This document shows positions 28,544 to 36,568 of a DNA stretch of 64,000 nucleotides, piece after piece (position 1 is the first letter of the stretch; every line of letters begins with the position of its first letter). A program made the translations under genes and the position numbers. The notes below the pieces were generated by a model. It saw nothing but the letters and a program-made list of their open reading frames with translations, was not told the origin of the DNA and ran no database searches. The DNA is from CAYNHF01 sp964397045 (GTDB lineage: Bacteria > Actinomycetota > Acidimicrobiia > Spongiisociales > UBA5794), in the NCBI GenBank assembly GCA_964397045.1, contig CAYNHF010000032.1:1-64000 (forward strand). Reading direction: 5' to 3'.

Positions 28544-29911
28544 GTGGAGGTTCCCGAGGTCCACTATGTGATCGCGGATGATGATGTCCGGGTCGCCTAT
28601 CAGGACTACGGAAGTGGCCCGCCGACCGTCCTCGTGCAGACTGCACTTGGACATCTCGAGGGTTATTGGGAGTTCGGGACCCTACGACGTCTCTACGAGC
28701 GGATGGCGGCCAACCTCCGGATTCTCACGTTCGACCACCGTGGCAACGGGATGTCGGATGGCTTCACCGAGCCACCGTCCCTCGAAGACCGAGCGCTCGA
28801 CGTCAAGGCGGTGATGGACGCGGTCGGAATCGATCGGGCGAACCTGTTCGGCTTCGCCTTCGGTGCCCAGGTAGCGATTGGCTTCGCAGCCCGCTACCCG
28901 GAGCGCGTCGAGCGTCTGGTTCTCGCCAATGCGCGTATCGGCCCCTCGGCCAGGTCACGGGCAGATGCCCTCTACCCGGAAGCAGAGCAACCCGGTCCCC
29001 CGACGGGTTCCGAAGTCGAGCGAACCCTCAACATGGTTGGCATCGAGGTCGACGAGGCATTCACCCACTTCTCGCCGAGTGTTGCCAAGTACCCAGAAGA
29101 TGTGCGTCTGATGCCGCGGTTCGAACGGCTGGTCGGTTCCCGCGACGTCCATCGCCGCCAGATCGAAAGCGTCACCGATGTCGATGTCACAGATATTGCC
29201 CCCCTGGTAGCCACCCCGACCCTGGTGACTCATACGCTCGGAGACCGGCGATTTCACGTCGGATACGCCAGGCTGCTGGCCGAACTGATCCCGGATGCAA
29301 CGCTGTTGGAGGTCGCGGGTGAAGACCACATGTTCTGGCTCGCAGACGACTGGCGCGAAATCACGGACGCTCACATCAACTTTCTCACCGACTCAGTGGT
29401 GAGCGCACCGGTCGAGCGCCGCTTTGCGGTCGTCCTGTTCACCAATATCGTCGAGTCGACCAGCACCTCCCTGGCAGCAGGTGACGACGAATGGCGTCTT
29501 CGCCTCGACGCACACGATCGCATTTCGAGGCGAGTAGTCACCCATCACGATGGCTCTCTGGTCAAACAAACCGGCGATGGAATCCTCGCCACATTCGACG
29601 CACCATCTCGCGCGGTAGACACGTCCATCGACTTGCGGGACGAACTCGCCGAATCCGGCATCCGAATTCGCGCCGGTATCCACGCCGGAGAAGTGGAAGT
29701 GCGCGGTGACGACATCGCGGGCGCGGTCGTGAACCTCGCCGCCCGGGTCGAGCAAGCTGCTCCGGAGGGCTTCATCTACACCACCGCAACCATCAGAGAC
29801 ATGCTGATCGGATCTTCCCACAGCTTCGAACCCGCAGGCACCCACCACCTGAAGGGCTTCGAAGACGAGTGGCTGCTCTACCGGATTGGGATCACGCCTG
29901 CCCATCTGTAG
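28544..29911 (+). CDS. Alpha/beta-hydrolase-class III nucleotide cyclase fusion with altered active sites
   Basis: The 455-residue protein joins an alpha/beta-hydrolase fold (about 1-275) to a class III adenylate/guanylate cyclase domain (about 285-455). In the hydrolase half the nucleophile elbow reads GFAFGA, with Ala105 where the GxSxG serine is expected. In the cyclase half the first metal-binding aspartate is replaced: FTNIVEST has Asn301 instead of the usual FTDIVGST Asp. The second metal Asp345 (QTGDG), substrate Lys341 and the VNLAARV Asn/Arg pair remain. Start is GTG at 28544 with GGGAGG 12 nt upstream; the frame open to 28319 overlaps the preceding gene. It may be a sensor or binding protein rather than an active enzyme. 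Confidence 0.85.
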   Translation: MEVPEVHYVIADDDVRVAYQDYGSGPPTVLVQTALGHLEGYWEFGTLRRLYERMAANLRILTFDHRGNGMSDGFTEPPSLEDRALDVKAVMDAVGIDRANLFGFAFGAQVAIGFAARYPERVERLVLANARIGPSARSRADALYPEAEQPGPPTGSEVERTLNMVGIEVDEAFTHFSPSVAKYPEDVRLMPRFERLVGSRDVHRRQIESVTDVDVTDIAPLVATPTLVTHTLGDRRFHVGYARLLAELIPDATLLEVAGEDHMFWLADDWREITDAHINFLTDSVVSAPVERRFAVVLFTNIVESTSTSLAAGDDEWRLRLDAHDRISRRVVTHHDGSLVKQTGDGILATFDAPSRAVDTSIDLRDELAESGIRIRAGIHAGEVEVRGDDIAGAVVNLAARVEQAAPEGFIYTTATIRDMLIGSSHSFEPAGTHHLKGFEDEWLLYRIGITPAHL

Positions 29912-29967
29912 GAAGTTCCTGGCCCGGAGGCGTGCGACCAGCTTCGCTCCGCGTCTGCTCCGAGGCC

Positions 29968-31245
29968 TCAGGTGTACGTCGCAGGCTCTGGCGCGGTCTG
30001 CACCGCCTGCTCGATGGCGTAGTACACGCGCTCGGACATTCCCCGTTCCTCCGGTTCCAGCAGATTCGCCATCACCTTCAACGTCCACTCCATCAGGGGT
30101 CGGGAGCGGATTCCGATCTTCGTGAGGGACCGCATCACGATGGGGTTGCCGATCACCTTCACAAAGGTGCGCGCTACGCGGTGGTAGTCGCCGTACTCGT
30201 CCTCGAGTGCCTGCCCGTACGCATGGAGTCGCGAGAGATCGTTGGTGGCGAGCGCTTCGGCGATGAACCCTGCGGCCATCCGGCCGGTCTCGTAGGCGTA
30301 GTCGATGCCCTCACCATTGAACGGGTTGACTGCGCCTGCCGAGTCACCGACGGCGACCCAGTTCGGCCCCACCTTGGGCCCCACCGAGAACGCCATCGGC
30401 AGCTTCCCGCCGACGGGCCGAGTGAGGCGCGACTGCTCGGTGACCTCCCAGTAGTCGGGAAGGCCGGCCACGTAGGCTTCGAGCAGTACCGCAGCGTTGA
30501 AGTCCTTCCACCCCTTCGACGTCGACACCGCACCCGCGCCCACGTTGATCGTGCCGTCCCCGAGCGGGAAGATCCATCCGTAGCCGGGAAGCTCGCGTCC
30601 CTGCTTGTCCAGGATGTTCAACTGGCTCTCCAGCATCGCGTCCTGCGAGTTGACGCTCGCGTAGTAGGCGCGTACCGCCTGTCCGTAGGGGTAGTCGCGA
30701 CGACGCGAGGTACCGAGGGCTCTGCCGAATCGTGAGAGCGACCCATCTGCCACCACCACCACCCTCGGCGACACCCGGGTCACCTCGACCGTGCCTTCCG
30801 CCGTGGTGGTCTTGAGTTCGACGGCCACCAGCCTGCCATCCTCGACCACCGGCACGGCTTCGGTGCGCGGCATGACCCGGGCGCCTTGACGCTCCGCCAT
30901 CGCCGCCACCTCCTGGTCGAGGTCGGCGCGGCGTAGCACTGCTCCCCAGTTCGGGTAGATCGTGTGATCCGGCCACGGCATCTCGATCTTCAGGTTGCCG
31001 GCATACGCCCGCAGCCCTTCGATGCGATGGACGTCGGGCAGGTCGAAGTCGAATCCCATATCTAGCAGCTGTTTCACGGCGCGAGGAGTAAGTCCGTCGC
31101 CACACGTCTTTTCCCTCGGATACGCCTTCTTTTCGGCCACGAGTACCGACACACCGTTGCGAGCGAGCCAGAAGCCGGTGGCGGCGCCACCGGGACCGCC
31201 GCCCACAACGACCACCTGGGGCGAAGCAGTGTCGAGGTTTGCCAT
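29968..31245 (-). CDS. Geranylgeranyl reductase family flavoprotein (menaquinone reductase-like)
   Basis: The 425-residue protein has an N-terminal FAD-binding Rossmann motif VVVVGGGPGGAATGFWLARNG, the family segment EKKAYPREKTCGDGLTPRAV, and the second FAD motif VGDSAGAVNPFNGEGIDYAYETG. These define the geranylgeranyl reductase family, which in actinobacteria includes MenJ, the enzyme that saturates one isoprene unit of menaquinone. Placement beside complex I and the bc-type complex supports a quinone role, though lipid or carotenoid side-chain reduction cannot be excluded. I chose the ATG at 31245 (MANLDTASP); a further ATG at 31284 would add 13 residues. Confidence 0.83.
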   Translation of the reverse strand: MANLDTASPQVVVVGGGPGGAATGFWLARNGVSVLVAEKKAYPREKTCGDGLTPRAVKQLLDMGFDFDLPDVHRIEGLRAYAGNLKIEMPWPDHTIYPNWGAVLRRADLDQEVAAMAERQGARVMPRTEAVPVVEDGRLVAVELKTTTAEGTVEVTRVSPRVVVVADGSLSRFGRALGTSRRRDYPYGQAVRAYYASVNSQDAMLESQLNILDKQGRELPGYGWIFPLGDGTINVGAGAVSTSKGWKDFNAAVLLEAYVAGLPDYWEVTEQSRLTRPVGGKLPMAFSVGPKVGPNWVAVGDSAGAVNPFNGEGIDYAYETGRMAAGFIAEALATNDLSRLHAYGQALEDEYGDYHRVARTFVKVIGNPIVMRSLTKIGIRSRPLMEWTLKVMANLLEPEERGMSERVYYAIEQAVQTAPEPATYT

Positions 31246-31314
31246 GGCGGTGAGGTTAGGAGTGGCGGCGTCGCCAACCGACATTGCAGCGACTGAGGCG
31301 GGGACTCCGGGCGG

Positions 31315-32196
31315 TCAGCCGCCGGTGCCCATTGCCTCCGCGATCGATTCGACCGCGCACATGGCGAGGGTGTCTTCGCGCGTCTCCCCGCCGAAGGCGA
31401 CGCGCTCGTACGCGGCTACTGCCACGAGATCTTGTTCTCCCAGCGACGTGCCGAAGCCGGGCATCACACCAAAGCCACCTACCACCTTCTCATTGTCCCC
31501 GTAGGTGGCGTCCGGCCACCCCGCAGTCCCCAGCGCGACCCAGGCCACGTGATCGGCGCACGACGAGAACGTGGTGAGCACCGAGCCGCCGTTCAGGGCA
31601 GGCCCGGCACCACCACCGCCACCGGCACCGTGACAGGCGGTGCAACTGCTGGCGTAGATCGCCTCACCTGTCGCAATGAGGTCCCCTTCGGTAGAGCCGT
31701 ACTCACTGCCGTCGCAGTTCACAGCATTGCCGGTAACCGGATCAACGGTGAGCTGGCCAGAGCTTCCGCAATCCGGCCCGTTGGGAACCGAGAGGGCGTA
31801 CATGACTGCAATCAAAGGAATCAAGGCGAATGCCGCAGCCATCCATCCCGGCACCCCACCCAGCGCCTCGCCCGGTTCTTCCTTCACCTCAGACGCGACG
31901 TCCTCAGGGGCGGGAGGCGGAGCCGTCGGCTCCAGCACCTCCACCGTCTCCGAGGCCTCCGGCTCAGCGGAGGCTTCTGGCGCCGGTGGAGGCGCCGCTT
32001 CGGCAGGTGCAGGTGTGGGCTCGGCAGCCGGTGCGGCCGCGGTCGCCGGTGCGTCGCCCGCTACCCCTGCCCATTGCCTCACGACATCTTCGGCGGAAAC
32101 CCCGGACGCGGCGGCCCTTGCCGCCGCGGCGCGTTCCAGCAGTGCGGCGGGCACGTTGCTCTCGGTCGAGACTTGGTCGAGCAGTTCGTCCATCAT
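31315..32196 (-). CDS. Membrane-anchored monoheme cytochrome c with N-terminal VPxxLLER motif
   Basis: The 293-residue protein has three parts. Residues 15-44 carry a helix motif (VPAALLERAAAARAAASG) that also occurs in the cytochrome b subunit at 36569. A long Ala/Pro/Glu linker (about 45-112) follows, then one membrane helix (GWMAAAFALIPLIAVMYAL) and an extracytoplasmic cytochrome c domain with CTACH near residue 180 and a distal methionine in VMPGF. Additional cysteines (PDCG, VNCDG, SSCAD, AMCAV) may form disulfides. It lies 31 nt downstream of the CcoN-CcoO-like gene and should be its electron partner, in the position CcoP would occupy. Confidence 0.82.
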   Translation of the reverse strand: MMDELLDQVSTESNVPAALLERAAAARAAASGVSAEDVVRQWAGVAGDAPATAAAPAAEPTPAPAEAAPPPAPEASAEPEASETVEVLEPTAPPPAPEDVASEVKEEPGEALGGVPGWMAAAFALIPLIAVMYALSVPNGPDCGSSGQLTVDPVTGNAVNCDGSEYGSTEGDLIATGEAIYASSCTACHGAGGGGGAGPALNGGSVLTTFSSCADHVAWVALGTAGWPDATYGDNEKVVGGFGVMPGFGTSLGEQDLVAVAAYERVAFGGETREDTLAMCAVESIAEAMGTGG

Positions 32197-32227
32197 CCTG
32201 TCCCGGTGGTGATCGACGGAAGGTGGC

Positions 32228-34279
32228 TCATTGCAGACTCAACAGGTAAGTGGCGAGCGCTTGACGCTCCTGGACTGTGAGATAGCTGTAGTCGGGCATC
32301 GTCGACCAGGCGACATCCGTCCGGGGAGAACTGAGCCGCTCTGCAAGGCGGTTGATCTGCCCGACCGGGTCCGCCGCCTCGGCGGGCACCAACAGTGCCT
32401 CGAACGTGCGAGCGCCAAAGTGCATGAGGTCCGGTCCTAGCCGCTCGACCCCGCGTGATGAAGGCACCTCGTTGGCGTAGTCGCCGGCAAGGCTCACCGA
32501 ACCCAGCCCGACGTCGGTAACGATGTTGCGGACTTCCTGGGTGTGGCAGTAGAAGCAGCCTTCGGCCAAATACACCCGCCTGCCGGCACCCACAGCCTCT
32601 CCGCTGAGGGTCACCCCGATGGTCACGTCTCCTCCGAGGGCGTCTACGAGATCGAAGCTGAACTGGACGTCACTGCCGTCGTAGGAACGGAAGTCGTCTC
32701 CGAGACGCGAGCCCTGCCGCATGTCGGTCTGGACTGCAGGGAGCACGAGGGCAAGCAGCACGGCAGCGGCAAACAGGCCGACCGCGCCCCACCGCAGGCG
32801 GTTGACTGAAATCGGCTGCGCCTCGTCTATGGGTTCATTGTCTTCGACAACCTCGCTGGTCAAGGGCGTTACGGGATCGCCGCGGCCGAACAGCACCCCT
32901 CCTGCGAACACGAGTTGCCCCAGCGCATAGATCGCAACACCGGCGAACTGCACCCAATACACCGGCTCGAGGGCGTCGACGACAACTGCGAACTGCTCGC
33001 CGACGGCCGCCTCACCTCCGTTGACGATGCCGACCCAGGCCAAACCACTGATGAGACCCCCGGAAAGTAGGGCGCCTGTGACGAAGACCAGACCCACGAC
33101 AGAGAGGGCGTAGTGCCAGTCGACAGCCGTCTTGGGAGCAGCGCCGCCCAGGATGTCGGAAGCCGAGTGGTAGATCAGGGCGAACAGCCAGAAAGTGAAG
33201 GCTCCGAATACTGCGACCCACTCGACAGCAGAGGCCCAGCCGGTGAAGCCGACAATGGCCGCAGATGACCGCAGCGCCTGCACGAGTGACAGCACCGGCA
33301 CCAGCGCGAACAACGCGGCCCCGAAGATGACGAACCGCAAGGTGCGTCGGTCTGCCACGAGGCCCCAGCGGCCTCGCATCGCCCCGAGAATGTCCGTGAA
33401 GATGATGGCCACCGGCAGGATCAGCCCGATCGTGAACACCACACCGATCGTTTCCAGCCAGTCGGGGGCCGCGGAGTAGGTGAGTTGGGCAGGCCCGGTG
33501 ACGGCCCAGACGAACGCGACCGACCAGAATCCGAGCACCGAGAGTCTGCTGCGCCACGGGGTGTCGCGTCCGGTCAGAGCAGGAAGCAGGTAGTACACGA
33601 TGCCGAGTCCCGCCGCGGCAAACCACAGGCCGAACAGCGAGGCCCGATAGAAGGACTCCTGAATCGTGGAAGTCACGCCGGGGACTCCGGGCACGTTGCC
33701 CACCACGTACGAGAGGAGCAGCCAGATCGGCGCCGCACCCATGAACCACTGGACCGGTCCCAGATCTGCCAGCTTGCTTCTCGTGAGCGTGGACGTAATC
33801 GAGAGGAAGGCCAGGAAGAGCCCAGCGGCAATGATGACATCTGCCCACAGCGGCATCTCCAGGTACTGGAGTCCCTGGTTCTGGCCGGCCAGCCCCACCC
33901 CGGCGGCCCCCGCAATCACACCGACTGCGAGCAACACGGCAGAGATCTCGGTGAGGATGCGGTACCGCAGCGCCACCCCCGTGGTCTTGGGAAGCACGTA
34001 GTAGATGGCTCCGAGGAAGCCCAGAGTGAGCCAGCCGTAGAAGAAGAGGTTCGTCGCAACGGGAACCAGTCTGCCGTAGGAGAGAACCTCCACTCCGCTG
34101 AACAGGTCTGGGAATACAGGTCCAAGGGCCGCAAGCGATACCACCAGAGCGGCCAGGAGCAGGAAGATGAGGGCAAGGCGAATGTGGAGCCCGGCCACCG
34201 CAGCGCTGGAGTCGTCTGCCGCCTCGACGACGGCAACCTCGTCAGTCTCGGGCGCGTCTGGCGTCGCTACCGAAGTCAC
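32228..34279 (-). CDS. CcoN-CcoO-like fusion: cbb3-oxidase-like membrane subunit lacking heme ligands, fused to cytochrome c
   Basis: The 683-residue protein has about 12 membrane helices (34-465) that align with the cbb3 oxidase catalytic subunit CcoN, then one helix (497-515) and a CcoO-like cytochrome c domain with CFYCH (heme Cys575, Cys578, His579) and MPDY Met661. The CcoN-like part keeps motifs such as RLxPxxTN, YYLLP and GPxxLxYxAxPDW but not the histidines: the low-spin heme His is Ala75, CuB positions are Ala213, Ala264 and Gln265, and the paired heme ligands are Val352 and Trp354. Only His32, His371 and His389 remain in the membrane part. It therefore cannot be a normal oxygen reductase. 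Start is GTG at 34279, with GGAGGAAG 10-12 nt upstream; an extension to 34636 is not coding-like. Confidence 0.85.
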   Translation of the reverse strand: MTSVATPDAPETDEVAVVEAADDSSAAVAGLHIRLALIFLLLAALVVSLAALGPVFPDLFSGVEVLSYGRLVPVATNLFFYGWLTLGFLGAIYYVLPKTTGVALRYRILTEISAVLLAVGVIAGAAGVGLAGQNQGLQYLEMPLWADVIIAAGLFLAFLSITSTLTRSKLADLGPVQWFMGAAPIWLLLSYVVGNVPGVPGVTSTIQESFYRASLFGLWFAAAGLGIVYYLLPALTGRDTPWRSRLSVLGFWSVAFVWAVTGPAQLTYSAAPDWLETIGVVFTIGLILPVAIIFTDILGAMRGRWGLVADRRTLRFVIFGAALFALVPVLSLVQALRSSAAIVGFTGWASAVEWVAVFGAFTFWLFALIYHSASDILGGAAPKTAVDWHYALSVVGLVFVTGALLSGGLISGLAWVGIVNGGEAAVGEQFAVVVDALEPVYWVQFAGVAIYALGQLVFAGGVLFGRGDPVTPLTSEVVEDNEPIDEAQPISVNRLRWGAVGLFAAAVLLALVLPAVQTDMRQGSRLGDDFRSYDGSDVQFSFDLVDALGGDVTIGVTLSGEAVGAGRRVYLAEGCFYCHTQEVRNIVTDVGLGSVSLAGDYANEVPSSRGVERLGPDLMHFGARTFEALLVPAEAADPVGQINRLAERLSSPRTDVAWSTMPDYSYLTVQERQALATYLLSLQ

Positions 34280-34304
34280 CGTGTCCCGCTTCCTCCGTCT
34301 TCGA

Positions 34305-34318
34305 TGTGCCGTTGCACA
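34305..34318. promoter_or_regulatory. TGTGC-N4-GCACA inverted repeat, candidate operator
   Basis: A perfect 5-bp inverted repeat with a 4-nt spacer lies 26 nt upstream of the GTG start of the CcoN-CcoO-like gene. The half-site resembles CRP/FNR-type TGTGA but the spacing (4 rather than 6) differs. Short enough to be chance; listed because of its position. Confidence 0.25.
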
Positions 34319-34555
34319 GCCCGTCCTCACTGACCGACCCATACCGTCCCTGACGGCGGGGCGCAGCCTAGCTTCGGCGCTCGCCGGCCGAAATCCTTCC
34401 GACGACCTGCGACCCGGGTTCGAGGCGCGGACCCTGCCGTCTCCGCAGACTGGCGTGGCGCCAATCCTTCCGGCCACAAAACGGCCCGCTGCCTCCTCCG
34501 ATCGGAGGCTGGAAGCGCCGCGGCGGAACCGCATTCGACCACCGCGTGTTCCCAC

Positions 34556-34584
34556 TTCACCAGCAACGCCGCTGTGCATAGAAT
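34556..34584 (+). promoter_or_regulatory. Candidate sigma-70-type promoter of the bc-type operon
   Basis: TTCACC (34556-34561) and TAGAAT (34579-34584) are separated by exactly 17 nt and match the -35 and -10 consensus at four and five of six positions. Transcription would begin near 34591, about 57 nt before the strong AGGAGG ribosome-binding site of the first gene. Confidence 0.45.
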
Positions 34585-34665
34585 GGCGGCGCCCGACGGG
34601 TACCCCGGCGGGTAAGGTGCCCCCGCACCCAGGCACAGGAGGCTGCCCTGAGCAACCGAAGGTAC

Positions 34666-35241
34666 GTGGCTATTGGCGTCGGGCTGATCGTGATCGGTGC
34701 GGTCACGTTGGTCATCGGTGTGGCCATCGCTCACTTCACTGCGATCGAAGCCCTGGATGAACTCGGCCGCGAGACGTATTCCTACATTCCGCGCGGCTGG
34801 CAATGGACCACCGGCGGCCATGTCGTCGCGTTGGGCGGCGTGCTGCTGATGATGGCGGGACTCGCCGTCGCCGTGCTCTACGACCGCCCGATCACCTGGG
34901 CGCGCGCCGCAGTGGGCGCCGGATTGTTCACCGGACTCATGATGGTCCTGTTCGGCGTCATCCCGAACCAGTGGCTCACCCTCACGCAGGCAGAACTGGA
35001 GTGGAGCTCACAGCGAATCCTCATCACCCTGCCCACCGCCCTGACCCTCGGCACCGAAATCTCCGTCTCATATGCTGCCGTCAAGGACATGATCCTGCAG
35101 GGCTACGTCCTCTTCGCCCTGATCGGCACCGCGATCGTCATGGTGCAATGGCAGGACCGCGCCAAGAAGAAGGCGGACGGTCCGCCACCTCCCGAACCTG
35201 TGTCCGTATACGGCAGGCCGCTCGTGAAGAAGGAGAGCTGA
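34666..35241 (+). CDS. Four-helix membrane protein heading the bc-type operon, function unknown
   Basis: The 191-residue protein has about four hydrophobic segments (about 2-22, 48-70, 81-100 and 145-160) and a charged C-terminal tail ending VSVYGRPLVKKES. I do not recognise a family. It is followed after 2 nt by a ferredoxin gene and then by cytochrome b, so it may anchor the ferredoxin to the bc-type complex. The GTG at 34666 is the first standard start, but the AGGAGG at 34637-34642 is 23 nt away; a CTG at 34648 sits 5 nt after it, in frame, and would add six residues (LSNRRY). The true start may therefore be CTG. Confidence 0.7.
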   Translation: MAIGVGLIVIGAVTLVIGVAIAHFTAIEALDELGRETYSYIPRGWQWTTGGHVVALGGVLLMMAGLAVAVLYDRPITWARAAVGAGLFTGLMMVLFGVIPNQWLTLTQAELEWSSQRILITLPTALTLGTEISVSYAAVKDMILQGYVLFALIGTAIVMVQWQDRAKKKADGPPPPEPVSVYGRPLVKKES

Positions 35242-35243
35242 GG

Positions 35244-35690
35244 GTGGCCAAAGGCGACGTCTGGTTCGAGACACCACCGATCCGCGACGACTACCAGCTG
35301 GCGGCTGTCGAAGGCTCCTACCTGGCTGCCGCGGTCAAGCCAAAGCAGTTCCTGCACATCAACCAGGCGGAGTGCATCCTGTGCGAGGGATGCGTCGACA
35401 TCTGCCCGTGGAAATGCATCCACTACCTCTCCGTCGATGCCATCGCGGAAGGCGTCAACGTCGACGACCCGGGCGAGGATGCAACCAACCGGGGGTTCTT
35501 CATCGTCGACGAAGACGAGTGCACGCGCTGTGCACTCTGCGTCGACCGCTGCCCGACCGGTGTGATCTCACTGGGCAAATTCTCGGGTTCGCTCGCTGAC
35601 CAGGCAGAAGAGGTCGGAACCAAGCCCTGGGAGTACGACACCGGAGAGCGGGATTTCAAGAACGGATACGCCTACGGTATGCGCTGGTAA
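35244..35690 (+). CDS. 2x[4Fe-4S] ferredoxin-like protein of the bc-type operon
   Basis: The 148-residue protein has two cluster motifs of the CxxCxxCxxxC type: CILCEGCVDICPWKC and CTRCALCVDRCPTG, separated by about 35 residues. The start is GTG at 35244 with GGAGAG immediately upstream; the frame open from 34803 is a shadow. There is no signal peptide or membrane helix, so it is probably cytoplasmic. A dedicated ferredoxin inside a cytochrome bc operon is not part of the classical complex and suggests an extra electron entry or exit on the cytoplasmic side. NADH- or ferredoxin-linked function is inference. Confidence 0.85.
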   Translation: MAKGDVWFETPPIRDDYQLAAVEGSYLAAAVKPKQFLHINQAECILCEGCVDICPWKCIHYLSVDAIAEGVNVDDPGEDATNRGFFIVDEDECTRCALCVDRCPTGVISLGKFSGSLADQAEEVGTKPWEYDTGERDFKNGYAYGMRW

Positions 35691-35777
35691 CAGAGGATTT
35701 TGCCGAGGGGCTACCGCCGGTGAAACTACCGCTCCGGCGAGAGGGAATCGAAGGGAAGGAACGGAGGAGGAGGTCTG

Positions 35778-36560
35778 GTGGCAAACGGGAATGGAGACGG
35801 CAAGGTCGGGCTGAAAGATCGCCTGGGTGATGCCGCCGACCACATCCGCTCGAGCCAGGCCTGGTCGAGCATCTTCCGGCCTGGATCGCCGTTTCGCGCC
35901 GGCTACAACGACAGCCCTCGCAACCGTTCATATGTGATCATGAACAACGTGCTCTATCACCTTCACCCCGTGAAGGTGAAGCGCCACGGGGTGCGCCTGT
36001 CATACACGCTTTGCCTGGGCGGGCTGAGCTTCTTCCTGTTCATCCTCCTGACGATCACGGGCATCTTCCTCATGTTCTACTACCGGCCAACTTCGCCACA
36101 GGCCTACGTCGATATCGCGGCGCTGTCCACGGACGTCGCATTCGGTCAACTGGTGCGCAACATGCACCGGTGGGGCGCTCACCTCATGGTCCTCACCGTG
36201 TTTCTCCACATGGCCAGGGTCTTCTACCACGGTGCCTACAAGCCGCCTCGCGAGTTCAACTGGGTGGTAGGAGTGATCCTCCTGCTGCTCACCCTGCTCC
36301 TGTCGTTCAGTGGTTATCTGCTGCCGTGGGATCAGCTGGCTCTGTGGGCGTTCACGGTCGGCTCCAACATGGCTGCGTATACCCCCGTCTTCGGGGACCA
36401 AGTGTCGTTTGCGTTGGTCGGGGGCGTGCAGATCACGCCGGACACGCTCCTGCGCTGGTACGTCCTCCACGTCCTCTTCCTGCCGTTCATCATCGTCGTG
36501 TTCATGGCCGTCCACTTCTGGCGAGTCCGCAAGGACGGCGGAATCTCGGGACCCCTCTAG
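35778..36560 (+). CDS. Cytochrome b N-terminal subunit (b6-like) of bc-type complex
   Basis: This 260-residue diheme cytochrome b holds the two b hemes of a quinol:cytochrome c oxidoreductase. The axial ligands sit in NMHRWGAHL (His130) and LHMARV (His144), spaced 14 apart, and in YVLHVLF (His231) and AVHFWRVRK (His246), spaced 15 apart, the b6-type spacing. SGYLLPWDQLALWA matches the conserved Q-site helix. An extended N-terminus of about 70 residues precedes the first helix. Start is GTG at 35778 with GGAGGAGG upstream. The C-terminal helices are encoded by the next gene, as in b6f-type split cytochromes. Confidence 0.92.
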   Translation: MANGNGDGKVGLKDRLGDAADHIRSSQAWSSIFRPGSPFRAGYNDSPRNRSYVIMNNVLYHLHPVKVKRHGVRLSYTLCLGGLSFFLFILLTITGIFLMFYYRPTSPQAYVDIAALSTDVAFGQLVRNMHRWGAHLMVLTVFLHMARVFYHGAYKPPREFNWVVGVILLLLTLLLSFSGYLLPWDQLALWAFTVGSNMAAYTPVFGDQVSFALVGGVQITPDTLLRWYVLHVLFLPFIIVVFMAVHFWRVRKDGGISGPL

Positions 36561-36568
36561 GAGCGGCT

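Larger units (their letters stand above)
34280..34665. other. Divergent intergenic region between two respiratory transcription units
   Basis: This 386-nt gap separates the minus-strand CcoN-CcoO-like gene from the plus-strand bc-type operon. It holds a ribosome-binding site for the minus gene (revcomp of 34290-34297), an inverted repeat at 34305-34318, a good plus-strand promoter candidate at 34556-34584 and AGGAGG at 34637-34642. I see no conserved-looking coding frame in it. Confidence 0.6.
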
